From the NCBI GenBank assembly GCA_030149025.1, contig JASBSH010000111.1, forward strand, positions 1-25,075: a stretch of 25,075 nt of DNA, in the 5' to 3' direction. The position numbers were made by a program, and so were the translations under genes. This document shows positions 20,585 to 25,075 of this stretch, in pieces. Under the pieces are notes generated by a model, which worked only from the letters and a program-made list of their open reading frames with translations, had not been told where the DNA came from and did no database searches. The first letter of the stretch is position 1. Every line of letters starts with the position of its first letter. This stretch comes from Actinomycetales bacterium (GTDB lineage Bacteria; Actinomycetota; Actinomycetes; Actinomycetales; BWSM-131).

Positions 20585-21728
20585 ACCGGTCGAGGTCGTC
20601 ATCCCCCTGCGCTGGGACACCGGGGGAGAGGTGGCCGAGTTCGCCTCCTACCTCAAGGAGCTGTCGCAGTGGGTTGATGTGACCGTCGTGGACGGCTCGC
20701 CCGATCCGCTCTTCGAGGTGCACGCGGACGCCTGGGCGGCCCATGCCCGTCACATCCGACCCCAGCCGCTTCTTCCTGGCCGCTTCGGACACAACGCGAA
20801 GGTGGACGGCGCCATGACCGGCGTGCGCCACGCCAGGCACGAACTCGTGGTGCTGGCGGACGACGACGTCCGCTACGACGAGAAGACGTTGCACCAGTTG
20901 GTGAACCGGTTGCGGCACACGGACCTGGTCCGGCCCGCCAACGTGTTCTCCGCCTGGCCCTGGCATGCCCGCTGGGACGGTGCCCGGACGCTGCTCAACC
21001 GGGCGATAGCCGGCGACTGGCCCGGTACGTTCGGTGTTCGGCGCAGCGTCCTGCTGCGTACCGGCGGATGGGACCGCGACGTGATGTTCGAGAACCTCGA
21101 GCTCGTGCGCACGGTCCGGGCGGCAGGGGGCACTGTCGCCGACGCCCCGGAGATCCTCGTGCAGCGCCGGCCACCGGAGGCCGCCCAGTTCCTGAGCCAG
21201 CGGGTGCGCCAGGCGTACGACGACCTGGCGCAGCCGTGGCGGTTGGCGGCGGCCCTCACCACGGTGCCCGCCGCGACCCTGGCCATCCGGCGCCGACCGG
21301 CCTGGTTGGCGTCCGCGGCGCTGGCGTCGGTCGTGGTCGCCGAGGTCGGACGTCGACGCTCGGGTGCCCGGCGCTACGTGCCTGGCGACGTCCCGCTGTT
21401 CGCCCCGCTGTGGGTGCTGGAACGTGGCGTCTGCTCGTGGCTGGCGCTGGCGGCGCGACTGCGCGGCGGCGTCCGGTACCGCGGCAAACGGCTACGCGTT
21501 GCGGCGAACTCGATGCGTACGCTGCGGCAGCGCCACGCCCCCACCTCTGCGCCACGCCCCCAGCTCTGCGCCACGCCCCAACCGCCGGTGATCATGAAAT
21601 CCGGGTTCACGCTCCCTTCTTCCTTCGTGATCATGCAGTTGCGCAGGCGCCATGGGCGGCCAGCCTGGTCGATGCAGCCGTGGATGCAGGAAAGTGGTCG
21701 TCAGAGCGCGCTTTTCCTGCATCCATAA
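20571..21728 (+). CDS. Family 2 glycosyltransferase, membrane-associated
   Basis: 385 residues from GTG at 20571, overlapping the upstream stop, with AGGGG about 6 nt before it. The GT2 fold is seen in VEVVIPLRWDTGG, VTVVDGSPDP, GHNAKVDGAMTGVRHA and the nucleotide-sugar DDD motif (VVLADDDVRYDE, 97-99), followed by FENLELVRTVRAAGG near the acceptor-site acidic pair. The C-terminal third has hydrophobic segments (PAWLASAALASVVVAE; FAPLWVLERGVCSWLALAAR). The natural end is probably near GVRYRGKRLRVAANSM; the last ~60 residues are read through tandem repeats and a palindrome before TAA at 21726-21728. Sugar donor and acceptor are unknown. Confidence 0.83.
   Translation: MPPREPVEVVIPLRWDTGGEVAEFASYLKELSQWVDVTVVDGSPDPLFEVHADAWAAHARHIRPQPLLPGRFGHNAKVDGAMTGVRHARHELVVLADDDVRYDEKTLHQLVNRLRHTDLVRPANVFSAWPWHARWDGARTLLNRAIAGDWPGTFGVRRSVLLRTGGWDRDVMFENLELVRTVRAAGGTVADAPEILVQRRPPEAAQFLSQRVRQAYDDLAQPWRLAAALTTVPAATLAIRRRPAWLASAALASVVVAEVGRRRSGARRYVPGDVPLFAPLWVLERGVCSWLALAARLRGGVRYRGKRLRVAANSMRTLRQRHAPTSAPRPQLCATPQPPVIMKSGFTLPSSFVIMQLRRRHGRPAWSMQPWMQESGRQSALFLHP
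21530..21586. repeat. Three 19-bp tandem units at the 3' end of the glycosyltransferase
   Basis: GCGCCACGCCCCCACCTCT (21530-21548), a one-base variant (21549-21567) and a third, diverged copy (21568-21586). They add repetitive residues to the C-terminus of the glycosyltransferase. Confidence 0.85.
21588..21635. repeat. Paired GTGATCATG elements
   Basis: GTGATCATG at 21588-21596 and 21627-21635, flanking an AT-richer 30-bp spacer. They look like parts of a repetitive extragenic element; too short to classify. Confidence 0.45.
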
Positions 21729-21750
21729 CTGCATCCATACCCTGCATCCA
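21671..21750. terminator. Hairpin and repeated CTGCATCCA motifs
   Basis: TGGATGCAGGAAA (21681-21693) and TTTCCTGCATCCA (21713-21725) form a perfect 13-bp stem with a 19-nt loop, ending just before the glycosyltransferase stop. CTGCATCCA recurs at 21717, 21729 and 21742 (12- and 13-bp steps), and GATGCAG also at 21671. This is the likely terminator between the glycosyltransferase and the convergent hsp20, with an iteron-like look. Confidence 0.7.
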
Positions 21751-21828
21751 AACGCGCGAGCGTGTCCGGCGCTCACGTCCGCCGGTAAAGCTCCCGGATC
21801 CGGAGATCCCGGTCAACCCCGGAGCCGG

Positions 21829-22296
21829 TCAGGACCCGGACTTCTCGGAGCCGTCGCCCTGCGTCACCTGGGTGGTCCCGCCACCGCCGCTTCGCACCTC
21901 GATCTTGCGCGGCTGGGCCTGCTCGGCCATCGGAATCGTCAGGTGCAGCACGCCGTCGTGGTAGGAGGCCTGGACCTTGCTCGTGTCGAGCGTCTCGCCC
22001 AGCTGCAGCTGGCGGGTGAAAGTGCCCTGGGGCCGTTCGGCGACCAGCACGATCTTCGCCTGCTCGTACTCCGCCTTGCGTTCGGCCTTGATCGTCAGCA
22101 TGTTGCGTTCACAGGTGATGTCGACGCTTCCCGGGTCCACGCCCGGCAGGTCGAGGGCCACGTGGTAGCCGTCATCCGCCTCCCACACGTCCATCGCCAT
22201 ACCCATCGGAGTGCGGCCGCCCGACCACATCTGGCTGGCAAGGCGGTCGAGAGTGCGAAGCGGGTCACCGAAGGGGTCGAACCGACTGACGCTCAT
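21829..22296 (-). CDS. Hsp20 / alpha-crystallin small heat-shock protein
   Basis: 155 residues. The N-terminus (SRFDPFGDPLRTLDRLASQM) and the alpha-crystallin domain are clear: VALDLPGVDPGSVDITCERN, MLTIKAER, GTFTRQLQLGETLD, and the family signature A-x-Y-x-(D/N)-G-V-L (ASYHDGVLHLTIP), ending with a Gly/Thr/Ser-rich tail. It acts as an ATP-independent holdase that binds unfolding proteins. AAAGGAG precedes the ATG by 7 nt. Upstream lies a tandem 21-bp repeat that may be its control region; no HspR (CTTGAGT-type) or CIRCE site is visible. Confidence 0.93.
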   Translation of the reverse strand: MSVSRFDPFGDPLRTLDRLASQMWSGGRTPMGMAMDVWEADDGYHVALDLPGVDPGSVDITCERNMLTIKAERKAEYEQAKIVLVAERPQGTFTRQLQLGETLDTSKVQASYHDGVLHLTIPMAEQAQPRKIEVRSGGGGTTQVTQGDGSEKSGS

Positions 22297-22336
22297 GGCG
22301 AACTCCTTTCGCGGGAACGGTTCTGACAGGTTCTGA

Positions 22337-22378
22337 ACGGCTCTGCTTCTTAACGGTACGGCTCTGCTTCTTAACGGC
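22337..22378. repeat. Tandem 21-bp repeat upstream of hsp20
   Basis: Two near-identical 21-bp units (22337-22357, 22358-22378; common core GGCTCTGCTTCTTAACGG) and the start of a third. They lie 41-82 bp before the hsp20 ATG, so they may be operator or activator sites. Confidence 0.75.
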
Positions 22379-22390
22379 TCTGCAGCGCAA

Positions 22391-22414
22391 GGCGCTACCC
22401 CCAGGGTAGGCGCC
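22391..22414 (-). terminator. Terminator hairpin after the RNase Z remnant
   Basis: GGCGC-TACCC-CCA-GGGTA-GGCGCC (plus-strand order) forms a 10-bp stem with one bulged base and a 3-nt loop. It begins at the rnz stop codon and separates it from the hsp20 control region. Confidence 0.65.
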
Positions 22415-23138
22415 TAAACGCGATGAGGCACGGGCACGCGCTCCAGGTCCACGGCGACCACTACGTCGTCGAACACCTCGCGGGCCTCCGCCTCGTGCCC
22501 CGTGAGGTCCTCGTAGCGCTGGGAGAAGTGCGCGAGAACGAGCCGGCGAGCACCGGCGGCCGAGGCAAGCTCACCAGCCTGCCGCGCGGTCATGTGGAGA
22601 TACGCCTCCGCGAGATCGCCGTCCTGCTGCAGGAACGTCGCCTCACTGACCAGCAGGTCGGCTCCGTCGGCGAGCGCGGTGGCGCCTGCGCAGGGTTTCG
22701 TGTCCATCACGAACGCGAACCGCTGTCCGCGACGAGGCCGGCTGACGTCGTCCAGGTGCACGGTTCCGCGAGCGGTGCGCAGGGTCCCCTCGCGCCTTCC
22801 AGATGGTTCACGTACGCCGACGCGTGCCGCAGCCGGTCGATGTAGCCGGCCGCCTCCGCGGGGAAAACGACCGGGATCGGCCGCTTCACATTCTCCAGCG
22901 AGAGTCGTTGCAGCACACCGGGAAGCCCGAGGCAGTGGTCGCCGTGCGCGTGCGTGACGCAGACGGCAGTGATCGTGGACGGCGACACACCGGCGAGCGT
23001 CATCTGCCGCTGCGTGCCCTCGCCCGGGTCGAAGAGGACGGCTTCGCCGTCCCAACGCAGCAAGTACCCGTTGTGGTTCCGGGTCCGGGTCGGCAGCTGG
23101 GAGGGGGTTCCCAGGACGACGAGCTCCCGCGGGGGCAT
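22414..23138 (-). pseudogene. rnz: RNase Z (tRNA 3'-endonuclease) with internal deletion and frameshift
   Basis: The N-terminal frame from ATG 23138 (GTG 23144 is also possible) reads PPRELVVLGTPSQLPTRTRN, LLFDPGEGTQRQM-like FDPGEGTQ and the metal motif THAHGDHCLGLPGVLQRLSL. The C-terminal frame, in a different phase, reads HLDDVSRPRRGQRFAFVMDT, LADGADLLVSEATF and LVLAHFSQRY. They meet near 22805-22825 (HASAY / GVREPSG). Intact homologues have roughly 60-80 residues between these points, including the LDH histidine that binds zinc. That section is missing and the frame is lost. The tRNA-processing activity should be gone unless a second rnz exists elsewhere. Confidence 0.78.
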
Positions 23139-23218
23139 GGTCACGTCACCTGCGTCTGCACAAGTGCAAGATCACGACGGGGATGGGCGCGCCACGGGTG
23201 GGGTTGGGGGTCGCGAGG

Positions 23219-24730
23219 TCAGCGCGCCGCCTCGAGGTGGACGGCCTTGAGCACGGTCATCTCGCGGAGCAGGTCCGGCCCGTACCCGGCGCCGCCACCG
23301 CTCTCACGCCGGGGGTCGGCCGAACCGCCGGGCGCCCCGCCGAACACCGCGTTCACCTTCACCGTGCCGACCTCGAGCTCCGTCACCGCGGCCATCGCGT
23401 GGCCCAGGTCCGGGGTCAGGACGGTGGCGGCAAGCCCGTAGCGGCCGGAGCCCGCGCATGCCAGCGCCTCATCGAACGAGGCCACGCGCCGGACCGCGGC
23501 GACCGGTCCGAACGTCTCCTCGGTGAGCACGGTCATCTCGTCCGTGCAGTGGTCGAGGACCGTGGGCGGGTAGAAGCAGCCCGGGCGCTCCAGGCGCCGC
23601 CCGCCACTCACCAGCCGTGCGCCGGCAGCGACAGCGTCGTCCACGTGGGCGGTCACGACGGCGAGCTGCCGTTCGTCGACCAACGGGCCGAGGTCCGTCG
23701 CCTCGCCGTCCGGGGCGCCCACCACCAGCGCCTCGGCGCGGCGTGCCAGCTCCTCGACGACGGCGTCGGCCACCGACTCGTGGACGTAGACGCGCTCGAC
23801 CGACGTGCACAGCTGACCGGTGTTGGTGAACGCACCGACTGCGATCTGCTCCGCTGCCCACGCGGGGTCGACCCCGGCGTCCACCAGCAGCGGGTCCTTC
23901 CCGCCGTTCTCCAGCAGCACCCGGGCCCCGCGTGCGCCTGCCACGGCCGCGATGCGCCGGCCCGCGGCGGTGCTGCCAACGTGTGCCACGAGCGCAACGC
24001 GGTCGTCGGCGACGAGTGCCTCACCGGTCTCGCCGTCGCCGTTGACGATGTTGAGCACACCTGCTGGCAGGCACTCGGCGATCCGCCTGGCCATCTCATA
24101 CCCCGGCAGCGCGCTTCGCTCGGACGGCTTGTGCACCACGGTGTTTCCGGTCACGAGGGCGGCGGCGAGCAGCCCCGCGGCGGCGGGATCGGGGTCGTTC
24201 CAGGGGGTCACGACAGCCACGACCCCCCGCGGTTCCCTCCGGACGACGTCGAGCGCCTGCGTGGCCCCGGCAAGGGTGCGGCCGGCCTGTCCGAGCCCGG
24301 TGGTGCCGGCTTCCTCCAGCAGGTCGGCGGCCACGCGGGCCGACTCCCGCGACTGTGAGAGCAGCCGGCCGGTGGTGCGGCAGAGCAGGTCGCCCAGCTC
24401 CTCGGCGTCCCCGCGCACTGCGGCTGCGGCCTCGCGCAGCACGGTGGCCCGCTCGCCCGGCGCGGTCCGCCGCCACGACGGGAAAGCCGCGTGTGCGCCG
24501 TCCACCGCCCGCCTCACCTCGTCGGCTGACGCGCACACGGTCGAGCCGCAGACCTCGCCCGTCACGGGCGAGACGTGCTCCAGCGCCCGTCCCGAGGCCG
24601 CGCTGCGTGCACCGTCCACCCAGAGGTCGGCGAGCGGCCGGCTCGTCGGGTGCTGAGGAGCCGCGCCCTGAGGAGCCGGGGCCGGAAGAGCTGCGTCATT
24701 ACGAACAGAGCTGGTCGTCGTCACAGTCAC
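23219..24730 (-). CDS. Aldehyde dehydrogenase (NAD(P)-dependent, ALDH superfamily)
   Basis: 503 residues from GTG at 24730 (GTG 24724 is equally possible). ALDH landmarks in order: VVTPWNDPDPAAAG (cofactor loop, PWNDP in place of PWNFP), NTVVHKPSERSALPG, VAHVGSTAAGR, LLENGGKDPLLVD (general-base Glu), FTNTGQLCTSVERVYV (catalytic Cys) and LTEETFGPVAAV. It oxidises an aldehyde to the acid, or to a related product, in the cytoplasm; the substrate is not clear. It diverges from a carbamoyltransferase gene, sharing a 110-bp control region with a repeated palindrome-like site. No Shine-Dalgarno is seen before the GTG. Confidence 0.9.
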   Translation of the reverse strand: MTVTTTSSVRNDAALPAPAPQGAAPQHPTSRPLADLWVDGARSAASGRALEHVSPVTGEVCGSTVCASADEVRRAVDGAHAAFPSWRRTAPGERATVLREAAAAVRGDAEELGDLLCRTTGRLLSQSRESARVAADLLEEAGTTGLGQAGRTLAGATQALDVVRREPRGVVAVVTPWNDPDPAAAGLLAAALVTGNTVVHKPSERSALPGYEMARRIAECLPAGVLNIVNGDGETGEALVADDRVALVAHVGSTAAGRRIAAVAGARGARVLLENGGKDPLLVDAGVDPAWAAEQIAVGAFTNTGQLCTSVERVYVHESVADAVVEELARRAEALVVGAPDGEATDLGPLVDERQLAVVTAHVDDAVAAGARLVSGGRRLERPGCFYPPTVLDHCTDEMTVLTEETFGPVAAVRRVASFDEALACAGSGRYGLAATVLTPDLGHAMAAVTELEVGTVKVNAVFGGAPGGSADPRRESGGGAGYGPDLLREMTVLKAVHLEAAR

Positions 24731-24783
24731 CGCGATACCCGCCGTTCGGGCCCGTATGCCCCGGAGGAAGGCGGACCAGCACG

Positions 24784-24826
24784 GTGAGTAGCGCTTCTCC
24801 GCCGATGGGTGTGAGCAGCGCTTCTC
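24784..24826. promoter_or_regulatory. Paired 16-bp operator-like repeats between divergent genes
   Basis: GTGAGTAGCGCTTCTC (24784-24799) and GTGAGCAGCGCTTCTC (24811-24826) differ at one base and are 27 bp apart, about 2.5 turns. Each is an imperfect palindrome around AGCGCT (GAG...CTC ends). They sit between the ALDH and carbamoyltransferase starts, so one regulator could control both. Confidence 0.6.
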
Positions 24827-24842
24827 AGGGTAGTCAGCGATC

Positions 24843-25075
24843 ATGCGTGTTCTCGGAGTCAACGCGATCTTCCACGACCCGTCGGCAGCCCTGGTGGTCG
24901 ACGGCACGGTCCTGGCGGCGTCGGAGGAGGAGCGCTTCAGCCGCCGGAAGCACGGCAAGCGCCCGGTTCCCTTTTCCGCGTGGGAGCTTCCCGAACTCTC
25001 GATGCGCTGGTGCCTGCAGCATGCCGGCCTTCGCCCCCAGGACATCGACGTCGTCGCCTACTCGTTCGACCCCGC
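24843..25075 (+). CDS. Carbamoyltransferase (NodU/CmcH/TobZ family), N-terminal part, runs off right edge
   Basis: 77 codons are visible: MRVLGVNAIFHDPSAALVVD, GTVLAASEEERFSRRKHGKR, PVPFSAWELPELSMRWCLQH. The N-terminal H-D-x-S-A-A/L and EERFxRxKH motifs are those of the Kae1-like domain that forms carbamoyl-adenylate and transfers the carbamoyl group. Known members modify sugars or antibiotic alcohols (NodU, CmcH, TobZ). The rest lies outside. It diverges from the ALDH gene. CAGGG lies about 15 nt before the ATG, too far for a good ribosome site. Confidence 0.9.
   Translation, partial: MRVLGVNAIFHDPSAALVVDGTVLAASEEERFSRRKHGKRPVPFSAWELPELSMRWCLQHAGLRPQDIDVVAYSFDP

Noticed and set aside
19100..21750. 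Tandem repeats as a CRISPR array
   Set aside because: Units are 14, 19 or 9-13 bp, directly adjacent, with no unique spacers of constant length and no cas genes.
22297..22413. HspR or CIRCE operator before hsp20
   Set aside because: Neither the CTTGAGT/ACTCAAG inverted repeat nor TTAGCACTC-N9-GAGTGCTAA is present.
1..25075. tRNA, rRNA, insertion-sequence or riboswitch genes
   Set aside because: No cloverleaf, rRNA core, transposase motif or known riboswitch core was recognised by eye; a covariance-model search would be needed to exclude small RNAs.

Overview
The window is very GC-rich, dense DNA with many GTG starts, 1-14 bp gene overlaps and apparent leaderless promoters, which is typical of an actinobacterium. 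The gene order matches the stretch known in Mycobacterium tuberculosis as Rv1201c-Rv1224: dapD, dapE, LOG, folP2, DivIVA-like protein, tag, DUF3117, O-methyltransferase, sigE, rseA, htrA, tatB. It looks like a non-mycobacterial actinomycete that kept this backbone but lost fadD6 and gpgS and gained other genes. The sequence alone does not fix the genus.

Layout. (1) 1-1670: the 5' end of dapD (minus) runs off the left edge. It faces dapE, but about 1.4 kb of accessory DNA separates them. This segment holds a second, decayed copy of the dapD 5' end, a frameshifted aminoglycoside-nucleotidyltransferase-like gene, and a small two-gene toxin-antitoxin-like operon with a good promoter. (2) 1668-5005: dapE and a LOG-family gene, then the C-terminal half of a TMEM175-type channel gene (broken), then an AbiEii-like nucleotidyltransferase / XRE-HTH pair. 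(3) 5285-9315: a co-directional run of hypothetical protein and folP2-like gene, then DivIVA-like membrane protein, SRPBCC protein, 3-methyladenine glycosylase I and a PIG-V-type mannosyltransferase, closed by a strong hairpin. (4) 9380-11063 (minus): enoyl-CoA hydratase and a PaaX-type regulator cut short by an in-frame amber codon. (5) 11311-13813: DUF3117 protein, leucyl aminopeptidase, and a convergent O-methyltransferase whose conserved N-terminus starts at an ATC codon. (6) 13917-17125: the envelope-stress locus sigE-rseA-htrA-tatB with an ECF-type promoter before sigE. (7) 17278-19090: three overlapping genes for small envelope proteins (TM protein, holin-X, DUF3618). (8) 19196-25075: a CDGSH iron-sulfur protein diverging from a heme-oxygenase-like diiron oxidase and a GT2 glycosyltransferase, then Hsp20, an RNase Z gene with an internal deletion, an aldehyde dehydrogenase, and the start of a NodU/CmcH-type carbamoyltransferase at the right edge.

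How they fit together. Backbone genes cover lysine/cell-wall precursor synthesis, folate-like metabolism, alkylation repair and surface stress. Two regions may hold less described biology. One is the pair of toxin-antitoxin-like modules, each next to a broken gene. The other is the set CDGSH / diiron oxidase / glycosyltransferase / carbamoyltransferase, which could be part of an uncharacterised pathway making a modified sugar or metabolite. That function is inference. Many intergenic regions carry short tandem repeats and large hairpins, and several invade the ends of coding regions.
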